Of a stretch of 64,000 bases of DNA, positions 55,251-64,000 are shown in pieces. Within the stretch, counting starts at the first letter, position 1; each line of letters starts with the position of its first letter. A model generated the notes under the pieces. It was given only the letters and a program-made list of their open reading frames with translations, had not been told where the DNA came from and ran no database searches. Source of the DNA: Methanobrevibacter gottschalkii DSM 11977 (GTDB taxonomy: Archaea; Methanobacteriota; Methanobacteria; Methanobacteriales; Methanobacteriaceae). Position numbers and translations under genes: made by a program. The stretch is from positions 664,893 through 728,892 of the forward strand of contig NZ_RKRG01000001.1 of NCBI RefSeq assembly GCF_003814835.1, given 5' to 3'.

Positions 55251-56405
55251 ATGTTAACAAAAATAGCAACTTTGTCCGCTCAGTTAAGAGAAAAAGATTT
55301 GCCCGTAAGTGTTAGGAGTACTCAGGCAGCTGTGCAAATTTATAAGAATTTAGGTGAAAGCGATAGGAATCTACTAAAAACCGCATTAATGGCAATTTAT
55401 GTTAAGGATAGATATGATATTCCTAAATTCAATAAAATATTTGATGAAGTATTCACTGTTAATAAAAAGGTTGAAATGCCTGAACAACTTCAAAAAAGTA
55501 AGGCATATGAGGGTACTGGACCTAAATCTAACAAATATGTAATCAAAAAACAAGGAAGCATGGCAAGTAAAGTTCAAAAAGAGAAAATTACAAATGAAAA
55601 ATTAAAAATGCTTTCTGGCCAACCGTTACTTGATGAGGCTAAAAAACTTGAGCGTGATGGTGAGTTGATGAATAAAGATTTGACAAAATTAAATCGTTTT
55701 GATCCTCGCATGCTTGAGATTTGCCAAAGGTTGGGTAAAAGAATTGCTAATAAACGTTCACGAAGAAAAACTAAAACAACTTCTAATAAAATTGACATTA
55801 GGAGAACCATAAGAGCTAACTTAAAATATGGTGGAGTTCCTTTTGAACTTGTAAAAGCAAAACCAAGACCTCACAAAAATGAACATTTATTTTTAAATGA
55901 TATCAGCGGGTCATGTGAATGGATTAGCAGCTGGTTTTTCATGTTGATGTTTTCAGCACAAACAGCATTTAAACGATCAAGAACTTTCGAATTTGATAAC
56001 AAAGTAATTGAAACTACTGATGCTTTAAAAGAAGAATATTTAATTGATTCATTCGTAAAAGTTAAAGATTTGCGAGTTAAAAATTTAATGGTTCATGGTA
56101 CTTCAGATATGTACTCCTCATTTAAAAGCTTTCAAGAACAAGCTAATATTAATAATAAATCTTACGTGATTATTTTATCAGATTGCCGTGATTGGGCAGG
56201 ACCAAAGGTTAATGGTATTCCAGCTAGTGTGGAAATTGTTGAAGAGATGGTAAAAGATTCTAAAAAACTTATAATTTTAAATCCGGAAGATAAAAATAAA
56301 TGGGATGTTGTGGACAGCTGTGTTTCATTGTATAGGGATGCAGGAGCACAAATATTTGAAGTTAATACTTTAAACCAACTTGCACAATTTGTAGAACAGA
56401 TGTAG
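55251..56405 (+). CDS. VWA-domain protein, CoxE-like
   Basis: 384 aa. The C-terminal ~190 residues form a VWA-like domain: [19 protein letters not shown] (a MIDAS-like DxSxS reads DISGS) near residue 218, [13 protein letters not shown], and [13 protein letters not shown] near 305. The N-terminal half is helical and basic. The pairing with MoxR is standard for CoxD/CoxE-type modules; client protein unknown. Confidence 0.85.
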   Translation: MLTKIATLSAQLREKDLPVSVRSTQAAVQIYKNLGESDRNLLKTALMAIYVKDRYDIPKFNKIFDEVFTVNKKVEMPEQLQKSKAYEGTGPKSNKYVIKKQGSMASKVQKEKITNEKLKMLSGQPLLDEAKKLERDGELMNKDLTKLNRFDPRMLEICQRLGKRIANKRSRRKTKTTSNKIDIRRTIRANLKYGGVPFELVKAKPRPHKNEHLFLNDISGSCEWISSWFFMLMFSAQTAFKRSRTFEFDNKVIETTDALKEEYLIDSFVKVKDLRVKNLMVHGTSDMYSSFKSFQEQANINNKSYVIILSDCRDWAGPKVNGIPASVEIVEEMVKDSKKLIILNPEDKNKWDVVDSCVSLYRDAGAQIFEVNTLNQLAQFVEQM

Positions 56406-56413
56406 GTATTAAT

Positions 56414-57331
56414 ATGCAATGTAGTAAATGTGGTAATCCTAAGGTTATTATTAAAAAGGAACAATCTGGTCAATTATTATGTAAGGATTGTTTTATTGAA
56501 TCAATTGAGAAGAAAGCTATAAAGACTATTAGAAAAGAAAAACTGTTAGATAAGGGGGATAAAGTTTTAGTAGCATTATCTGGTGGAAAGGATAGTGTAA
56601 CAACACTTGAAATATTAAATACATTCCGTCAAATGCACATTATTGAGCTTTGCGCCGTTACAGTTGATGAAGGAATCGATAATTATAGGCAGGATGGTGT
56701 TGATATAGCTATTAGGCATGCTGAGAGATTGGGTATTGAACATAAAGTAGTGTCCTTAAAAGATGAATATGGGATTACTCTAGATGAAATAATGCAGAAA
56801 GAAAATCATAAAGGTTCTTGTACATACTGCGGTGTATTTAGAAGAACTATCATCAATAAAGCAGCTCGAGAAATGGGTGCAACAAAAATAGCTACAGGAC
56901 ATAACTTGGACGATGAAGTTCAAGGAATCCTAATGAATTATCTTGAAGGAAATATTGATAATTTGACTAAATTAGGTGCAAAATCAGAATCTAAGGCAGA
57001 AGAATTCACAGTTAAAATCAAACCTTTACGTGAAATACCTGAACGTGAAATCGGATTATATGTTGTTGCAAAAGAATTGGAAGTTCATTTTGACAGTTGT
57101 CCTTATGCGATGCAGTCATTTAGAGGTGAAATTTCTGAAGTTATTAATCATTTAGCTGAAAAACACCCTACAATTAAATATTCTACACTCAGAGGATATG
57201 ATAAAATTAAAAATGTATTGAAAAAGGAATTAAAAAAAGAATTTAATCATGGAAGATGTAGTAAATGTGGTGAACCTGCAGCTAATGAATTATGTAAGGC
57301 TTGTTCATTTTTAGAAGAATTGGGAATGTGA
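56414..57331 (+). CDS. tRNA 2-thiolation enzyme, Ncs6/TtuA family
   Basis: 305-aa adenylase/thiolase for s2U at tRNA position 34 or 54. N-terminal zinc site CSKCGNP...CKDC, PP-loop [15 protein letters not shown] near residue 52, catalytic CTYCGVFRR near 136, [15 protein letters not shown] near 160, and C-terminal zinc site [16 protein letters not shown]. It is 5 bp upstream of a ubiquitin-like sulfur carrier, an arrangement that indicates its donor. Confidence 0.92.
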   Translation: MQCSKCGNPKVIIKKEQSGQLLCKDCFIESIEKKAIKTIRKEKLLDKGDKVLVALSGGKDSVTTLEILNTFRQMHIIELCAVTVDEGIDNYRQDGVDIAIRHAERLGIEHKVVSLKDEYGITLDEIMQKENHKGSCTYCGVFRRTIINKAAREMGATKIATGHNLDDEVQGILMNYLEGNIDNLTKLGAKSESKAEEFTVKIKPLREIPEREIGLYVVAKELEVHFDSCPYAMQSFRGEISEVINHLAEKHPTIKYSTLRGYDKIKNVLKKELKKEFNHGRCSKCGEPAANELCKACSFLEELGM

Positions 57332-57335
57332 TAAA

Positions 57336-57539
57336 TTGCAATTTATATTGAAATATAAATCAATAAATGAGAAAAGAGTATTACCTAATGATAATTATAC
57401 AATTAAAGATTTGCTTGATGAATTACAATTATCTGCTCAAACTATTGTGTCAAAACAAAATGGTGAACTTGTAATTGAGGATACTGTAATTGAAAACGGT
57501 GATGAAATTCAATTAGTTCAAATAATATATGGTGGTTAA
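57336..57539 (+). CDS. Ubiquitin-like sulfur carrier (MoaD/ThiS/SAMP type)
   Basis: 67-aa beta-grasp protein ending in Gly-Gly (IQLVQIIYGG), which is needed for thiocarboxylate formation. NYTIKDLLDELQLSAQTIVSKQNGELVIEDTVIENGDEIQL is the ThiS-like core. TTG start, GAATGTGATAAA upstream. Its place directly after the tRNA thiolase suggests it donates sulfur for tRNA thiolation; protein conjugation, as for SAMPs, is also possible. Confidence 0.87.
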   Translation: MQFILKYKSINEKRVLPNDNYTIKDLLDELQLSAQTIVSKQNGELVIEDTVIENGDEIQLVQIIYGG

Positions 57540-57541
57540 TT

Positions 57542-58405
57542 TTGGATATTAGTTATGAATGTGGGCCTTGTTTTTTAAGACAGGCTCGTGAAGCTTTAGA
57601 TTTATCAACTGATGATGAAAATCTTAAAATGGAAGTAATGGGTGAAATTTTCAAATTTTTAAGTGTTACTTTCAGAGAAGGTACTAATTCAAATAGCACC
57701 GGTTCTTCAATGCATAATATTATTAAACAAAAAACTGGTTGCATGGATCCATATTATAAAGAAAAAGTTGAAGGTAATGAAATTGCTATTAAATACTTGC
57801 CTGAAGTTAAAAAGATATTGACTGAAGATGACAGTTTGGAAAATTATGTTAAAATAGCTATTATTGGTAACATTCTAGACTTTGGTGCATTTACATTAGA
57901 CGATGATATTGAAAGTGTAATTAAAAATTCACTTAAAAAAGATTTGGCTGTTAAGGATATTGAGGAATTTGAAAATTCTCTAAAAACACATGATAAAGTG
58001 TTATATTTAGTGGATAATACTGGTGAGATTGTATTTGATAAATTACTTCTAAGTAAAATTAAAGAATATGATTTGAATATTACAATTGCAGTCAAATCAG
58101 AACCTATTTTAAATGATGCAACAATGGTTGAAGCATTGGAGGTGGGACTCGATGAATTCGGAGAACTTGTTGATATAGGGGCTGGAACTGTTGGTTATGT
58201 GGATAGTGAAATTTCAGATGAATTTAGACAAATTTTTGATAGTCATGAATTCATAATTTCAAAAGGTATGGGAAATTATGAAGGATTGACTGAAATAGAT
58301 CTATCTGATAAAGATATTTACTTCTTATTATGTGTAAAATGCAATACTATTGCAAGACACATTGGTGCAAATTTGCATGATATGCTTCTTTTTAAAAAAC
58401 AATGA
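57542..58405 (+). CDS. DUF89 / ARMT1-like damage-control phosphatase
   Basis: 287 aa. Cys-rich start YECGPCFLRQAREAL, the metal-binding VLYLVDNTGEIVFDKLLL near residue 155, FDSHEFIISKGMGNYEGL near 230 and LLCVKCNTIARHIG at the end define the archaeal DUF89 group, metal-dependent phosphatases for damaged sugar phosphates or nucleotides. TTG start at 57542 after GGTGG. Part of a run of four genes with tight spacing. Confidence 0.87.
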   Translation: MDISYECGPCFLRQAREALDLSTDDENLKMEVMGEIFKFLSVTFREGTNSNSTGSSMHNIIKQKTGCMDPYYKEKVEGNEIAIKYLPEVKKILTEDDSLENYVKIAIIGNILDFGAFTLDDDIESVIKNSLKKDLAVKDIEEFENSLKTHDKVLYLVDNTGEIVFDKLLLSKIKEYDLNITIAVKSEPILNDATMVEALEVGLDEFGELVDIGAGTVGYVDSEISDEFRQIFDSHEFIISKGMGNYEGLTEIDLSDKDIYFLLCVKCNTIARHIGANLHDMLLFKKQ

Positions 58406-58412
58406 GGATATT

Positions 58413-59147
58413 ATGATTATTGGTTTAATTGGATTTGGAAATGTTTCAAAAAATTTAGTAAAATTAATTAAATCAGATGATATTACATTTATAACTTCGA
58501 TGGAAGATAGATCTCCTAAAACAATTGATGCTATTGAGAAATCTAAAATTAAAGTTCTGGATACATTTAAGGATGTGGCTGTTGCTTGTGATATTTTAAT
58601 TTCTGCAAATTCTCCAAAAAGTGCACTTGAAGCTGCAGAAAATTATGGAAAGTTTACAAAAGGAATCTACTTAGATTTAAACAATATTTCTCCTGATACT
58701 ACTTTTAAAATAAATCAGCATGTTGAAAATCTTGTTGATGGTGCAATAATTGGAAAAATAGATTCTCCTAATCCTTATTTATATATCTCTGGTGAAAAAG
58801 CAGAAGAATTATTATTTTTAAATGGATTTTTGCAAACCAAAAAAATTAGTGACAATGTTGGTGATGTAGCTATTTTAAAATTACTTAGAAGTAGTTATAC
58901 AAAAACATTGTCTGCTATTTTAATTGAATCAACAGAACTTTCCAGAGAATATGATTTAGAAGAAGAGTTTTTTGATATTTTATCACTAACAGAAGGGGAT
59001 AACTTTAGAGAGAAATCTATCTCAAGAATAAATAATACATTAAATAATTCAAAAAGAAAATCTGAAGAGATTGAAGAAATAATAAATTATTTTAATAAAA
59101 ATAATTTAAGTATGGTTAGAGCAGCATTAAAAAAGCTTAACCAATAA
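58413..59147 (+). CDS. NAD(P)-binding dehydrogenase-like protein (DUF1932 C-terminal)
   Basis: ~244 aa with an N-terminal Rossmann motif MIIGLIGFGNVSKNLVKLI and 6-phosphogluconate dehydrogenase/hydroxyisobutyrate dehydrogenase-like architecture; C-terminal helical part KLLRSSYTKTLSAILIES fits DUF1932. The frame is open from 58350 inside DUF89, but GAGG before the ATG at 58413 marks the start. Substrate unknown. It overlaps the end of the next, convergent gene by 11 bp. Confidence 0.8.
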   Translation: MIIGLIGFGNVSKNLVKLIKSDDITFITSMEDRSPKTIDAIEKSKIKVLDTFKDVAVACDILISANSPKSALEAAENYGKFTKGIYLDLNNISPDTTFKINQHVENLVDGAIIGKIDSPNPYLYISGEKAEELLFLNGFLQTKKISDNVGDVAILKLLRSSYTKTLSAILIESTELSREYDLEEEFFDILSLTEGDNFREKSISRINNTLNNSKRKSEEIEEIINYFNKNNLSMVRAALKKLNQ

Positions 59148-60396
59148 TTACTTTAACTTTAAATCCTTTTTCAGATTTTTTTATATGTCCATTAACCGGA
59201 ATAAAATGAGAGTCCATAATGTATCTTAAATATGTAACTTCTTCTGCTGGAAGTCTTAAATTTGTTTTAATCTTTTTGCCTTCACTTTTAAACTGAACAG
59301 ATATTTTACCATTTTTATCTACATATAAATCTGTTTTCAATCCTTCTTTGGTTATTTTTGTTTCAAATTTAGTTAAATTTAGGCCTGCTTCTAAACATAA
59401 TGGAGAATTAACCTCAATCTTTTCATTTCTAAATTTTTCATTAGCTTCACGTGCATCTAATCTGCTAGTTGCAACATACCATGCTCTATCAATTACTCTC
59501 TGGACTTTTTGATTATCTGGAATAACTCCTTGTGATTCATAACCTTTCATTAAATCCATTACTTCTTTTTTTGTAACTCCCATTTCAATTGAACTGATTG
59601 CTAATCTTGTCATTACGGGACCGTAATTAGATCTTCTAAAAACTGCCCAAATAGATTCCGGATCTCTATAAACTCTTCTTTTAATAATTTCGTTTATTGT
59701 GTTTCCGTTAAGGTAAGCTATTTTTTCAAGGTTTCCTCTGGAATATGTGTTCATTTTTTTATAGATTTCTACCCAATTTCTATTTTCTGGAATTCTATCG
59801 GCATCAATTTCATGTTGAAGAATCTCGATAGTTGTTTTTGGGAGTAATTTTTTAACATCATCTGTTATTACCATTCCGTTATCGATTATTGATTGTCTAA
59901 TGAGTCTCCCGGAATATTTGTCTTTATTGAATTCTTTTACTACATGATAATTAAGTTTTGATCCGAGAAACTGATTTATAGCATACCAACGGATTTCATT
60001 CCTGTTAGTGTAACTTTTTGGCATTCCAACAAAATTTCCTTCATCAATAAACTTTTGTGCTTTTGATTTAATTTCATCAAGTGAAATGCTTGCTGATGTA
60101 ATATAATCAGTTATTCCATCATCAATCATTTGTTTAAGCCTAATCGGCACACTGTAAGACAGAACTAATCTATGATGCAATCCTTCAAAAGATTTAACCT
60201 CGTCAACACCTAAAGCCAATGCCATATCTCTACGCGCTTCGAAATTAACAAAAAAAGGAGCGTGATTTGCACTGAATCCCTTATTTAAATAAACAACAAC
60301 TTTTTTGTTTTCATTATCAGCTAATTTTCTAGCTTCTTTAATTAACTTTTCATGACCTTTATGAACAGGGTCAAAATCTGCACTAATTCCAATCAA
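59137..60396 (-). CDS. HIGH-superfamily nucleotidyltransferase, TmcAL-like
   Basis: ~419 aa. N-terminal SADFDPVHKGHEKLIKEA is the (H/T)xGH nucleotide-binding motif; FVNFEARRDMALALGVDEV and SYSVPIRLKQM resemble the tRNA-Met cytidine acetate ligase family. The C-terminal third adds helical and beta-rich parts not typical of bacterial TmcAL. Role in tRNA modification is inferred. GGTG before the TTG at 60396 supports that start; TTG/GTG codons at 60408 and 60405 also exist. Confidence 0.65.
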   Translation of the reverse strand: MIGISADFDPVHKGHEKLIKEARKLADNENKKVVVYLNKGFSANHAPFFVNFEARRDMALALGVDEVKSFEGLHHRLVLSYSVPIRLKQMIDDGITDYITSASISLDEIKSKAQKFIDEGNFVGMPKSYTNRNEIRWYAINQFLGSKLNYHVVKEFNKDKYSGRLIRQSIIDNGMVITDDVKKLLPKTTIEILQHEIDADRIPENRNWVEIYKKMNTYSRGNLEKIAYLNGNTINEIIKRRVYRDPESIWAVFRRSNYGPVMTRLAISSIEMGVTKKEVMDLMKGYESQGVIPDNQKVQRVIDRAWYVATSRLDAREANEKFRNEKIEVNSPLCLEAGLNLTKFETKITKEGLKTDLYVDKNGKISVQFKSEGKKIKTNLRLPAEEVTYLRYIMDSHFIPVNGHIKKSEKGFKVKVIIG

Positions 60397-60426
60397 TATT
60401 AACACCAAAAAAAGAAAAGAGGATAG

Positions 60427-60909
60427 TTATCTATCCATTAATTTTAAAATACCACTTATCACTAACCATATTCCGATTAAAGTACCAAGAATAATTGGGT
60501 TTGAGAGGTAAGTTCCAATAATTATATATAATAAACCAAGTATGATTCCAATGATTCCACTATAAAATCCGTATCTTGAATTGCGGTTATTTATTAATGA
60601 GACAACAGCAACAATAATTAACATTATTCCTGCAAAATACATTGAAATTTCAGTTAAAAATCCAAGTAATGATGGATTGAATATTAAACAGATACTTAAG
60701 AATAAAAGTATAAGTCCTAAAACTAAATCAAGTATCGCACCACTATTATTATAATCTATTATTGCTATTCCAACGATAAGTAAATAAATAGACATTAATA
60801 ATGCGGATAAACCAATTAAGGAACCAACTCCAATAACTCCCATTATTGGAAAAATGACAATTATTAATCCGAGAAGTATGGACAGTAAACTAACAAATTT
60901 AGTTTTCAT
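60427..60909 (-). CDS. DUF308/HdeD-like membrane protein
   Basis: 160 aa with six hydrophobic helices in three hairpins, repeated Gly-rich turns (GLIIVFPIMGVIGVGSLIGLSALLM; GLILLFLSICLIFNPSLLGFL; GIIGIILGLLYIIIGTYLSNP), matching HdeD/DUF308. Function unknown, possibly stress-related. Ends with KLMDR. Start ATG 60909 after GGGGGAAATT. Confidence 0.8.
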   Translation of the reverse strand: MKTKFVSLLSILLGLIIVIFPIMGVIGVGSLIGLSALLMSIYLLIVGIAIIDYNNSGAILDLVLGLILLFLSICLIFNPSLLGFLTEISMYFAGIMLIIVAVVSLINNRNSRYGFYSGIIGIILGLLYIIIGTYLSNPIILGTLIGIWLVISGILKLMDR

Positions 60910-60946
60910 AATTTCCCCCTATAATTAATTAATATTTTTAATTATA

Positions 60947-62032
60947 TTAATATAATGGGATATGTTTAACTTTAACAGTTGAGTTATTCATATCTGAATT
61001 ATTAATTTCAGCTAACCATTCATTTTTACATTCACATTCATATTCAATTTTGTTTTGTGTTAAATTGTTAGCTATTATAATCTGTTTTAAATCTTTATTA
61101 CATTTCTTACAGTTATATGGACCACGTCTTGATCCAAATCCTGATGTGTCTAAAAGTGCAGGTATGCTTAATTCATCACGTACAGTATTTATAATTTCAA
61201 CACATGACCAAATCCAAGGTGGTTGATAAGCCCCTTTTCTCCATAACCTTTCGATTACAGTTCCACCATGTATTGTTGCAGGACAGAATGAAAGTCTATC
61301 AACATTAATGGAATCACAATATTCTGCAGTTTCTATTGCTTCTGTTATCGCTTGTTTTTCGGATACGAGAATCGGCTTTACAAAAATATATGCTTTTGTT
61401 TTCAAATTATATCCTTTTGTTTTTCTTTGATGTTGCATTAATTTTGTAGCATTTTCAAAATCATCACGGGTAAAACCTTTGTTTATTTTTTTAAGTCTAG
61501 TGTAATCATTTGATGTTTCAAGACCAATACTTACTTCAAATAAAGTATCTCCTATTATTTCAAATATTTCATCTAAGTATTCTTCTTTCACATATTCTGG
61601 TCTAGACTCGACAATAATTTCAGTAACATTGCCTAAGTTTACCAATGTTTTTAAAATTTCATCACGTGCATCTTTTGGAAGTTCGTAGGGGTTTAGGAAA
61701 CTTCCTGATGCGAATAATTTTACTGAAATTTTATCTTCTTCATTTATTGGATGTCTTGATAAATGGTCATTAAATATTCTAAGAATAGTTTCAGTATCAA
61801 TTGGTTCTAATGTACAATCAGACACATAACTGCACATTGTACATCCACCACTATCGCCAAGTGCCCATGAACATCCTGGTGTTGGCAATATCATAAATAA
61901 TGTTTTTGAAATACCCTCATAAGTTAAATCATCATTATACCAACTTGCTCCAACTTGCTCTGGAGTTTTCGGATCTTTTTTCTCAAAAGCTCTCGCTCTT
62001 ATATCTTTTGTTAAATTTTCAATTTCCATCAT
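60947..62032 (-). CDS. raSEA: Archaeosine biosynthesis radical SAM protein RaSEA
   Basis: 361-aa radical SAM enzyme that, with ArcS, converts the lysine adduct of preQ0 in tRNA position 15 to archaeosine. PTPGCSWALGDSGGCTMCSYVSDC near residues 50-75 holds the cluster ligands; KLFASGSFLNPYELP and IVESRPEYV follow; C-terminal CKKC and CECKNEW suggest a zinc site. AGGT before two adjacent ATGs (62032, 62029). Confidence 0.88.
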   Translation of the reverse strand: MMEIENLTKDIRARAFEKKDPKTPEQVGASWYNDDLTYEGISKTLFMILPTPGCSWALGDSGGCTMCSYVSDCTLEPIDTETILRIFNDHLSRHPINEEDKISVKLFASGSFLNPYELPKDARDEILKTLVNLGNVTEIIVESRPEYVKEEYLDEIFEIIGDTLFEVSIGLETSNDYTRLKKINKGFTRDDFENATKLMQHQRKTKGYNLKTKAYIFVKPILVSEKQAITEAIETAEYCDSINVDRLSFCPATIHGGTVIERLWRKGAYQPPWIWSCVEIINTVRDELSIPALLDTSGFGSRRGPYNCKKCNKDLKQIIIANNLTQNKIEYECECKNEWLAEINNSDMNNSTVKVKHIPLY

Positions 62033-62169
62033 AATACCTGCAAATTATATTAATGTAATAATATTATTATGATGCTTTTGTAATTAAAAAGTATTGCTGA
62101 AAAAAAGTTTTTATTAATAAGTTGTGTATATATGGGTTAAAAAAATAAAAAAGAAAAAAGTAAGCAAGT

Positions 62170-64000
<1,831 letters not shown>

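Noticed and set aside
54395..56405. MoxR plus VWA pair as a defence system
   Set aside because: No effector, nuclease or third component is adjacent; the pair matches ordinary CoxD/CoxE-type modules.

Overview
The window is a stretch of chromosome from a very AT-rich archaeal methanogen of the order Methanobacteriales, most likely Methanobrevibacter or a close relative. The evidence is: archaeal-type AlaRS, RadB, aEF-1beta, Rli1 and Pth2; methanogen enzymes (Mer, the [Fe]-hydrogenase Hmd with its FeGP-cofactor genes, pyruvate:ferredoxin oxidoreductase, a methanofuran kinase); a large beta-helix adhesin-like protein typical of gut Methanobrevibacter; the RaSEA archaeosine enzyme; TTTATATA-type TATA boxes; GGTGAT/GGAGG ribosome sites; and the first ~220 nt of a Methanobacteriales-like 16S rRNA at the right edge.

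Layout. 1-3.2 kb: end of ribosomal stalk protein L12, then alaS. 3.4-8.5 kb: accessory island, an adhesin-like protein gene bracketed by decayed copies of one transposase family. 8.6-21.2 kb: housekeeping genes (thiI, bifunctional FBP aldolase/phosphatase, MacB-type ABC exporter, archaetidylinositol-phosphate synthase, Sua5, radB, an aminotransferase, rli1, pth2, mfnE, aEF-1beta). 21.2-29.3 kb: a small Cys-rich ORF under an iron-type operator, a DUF4012 protein, a universal-stress/kinase-like fusion, a TadA-TadC pair, a methyltransferase, a TctA-like permease, a MarR regulator and a secreted Ig-like protein. 29.3-33.0 kb: the ferrous-iron locus (feoB, feoA, small ORFs). 33.0-35.9 kb: cbiMNQO-type nickel/cobalt ECF transporter. 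36-38.2 kb: a polytopic membrane protein, an anchored protein, a ferredoxin; then tRNA-Leu and tRNA-Thr. 38.6-45.7 kb: hcgF-E-D-C-B-A, hmd and divergent hcgG. 45.8-47.6 kb: a membrane protein and PhoU with a winged helix. 47.6-52.1 kb: fumarase alpha and porCDABEF. 52.3-63.1 kb: a DHPS-like protein, MoxR/VWA pair, tRNA thiolation pair (Ncs6 plus ubiquitin-like carrier), DUF89, TmcAL-like protein, RaSEA and mer. 63.8 kb to the end: start of 16S rRNA.

How genes work together. Metal supply and metal use are wired together. A palindrome, TTTAGGTWWNCCTAAA (DtxR/IdeR-like), is found at feoB, near feoA, at the 33-aa Cys-rich ORF, and twice in each of two tandem ~270-bp repeats beside feoB. Read on the minus strand each repeat looks like a small RNA gene of about 210 nt: exact TTTATATA box flanked by two operators, a 5-prime hairpin, several stems (one with compensatory changes between copies) and a stem-plus-T-run terminator. 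This pair of putative iron-regulated sRNAs, a possible archaeal counterpart of RyhB/PrrF1-PrrF2, is the strongest candidate for an undescribed system here. A second motif, GTATTAC/GTAATAC in pairs 31-33 bp apart, occurs upstream of the nickel/cobalt transporter and between hmd and hcgG. This fits the known induction of the nickel-free hydrogenase Hmd under nickel limitation. All functions are inferred by reading motifs and recalled family features; no database search was run.
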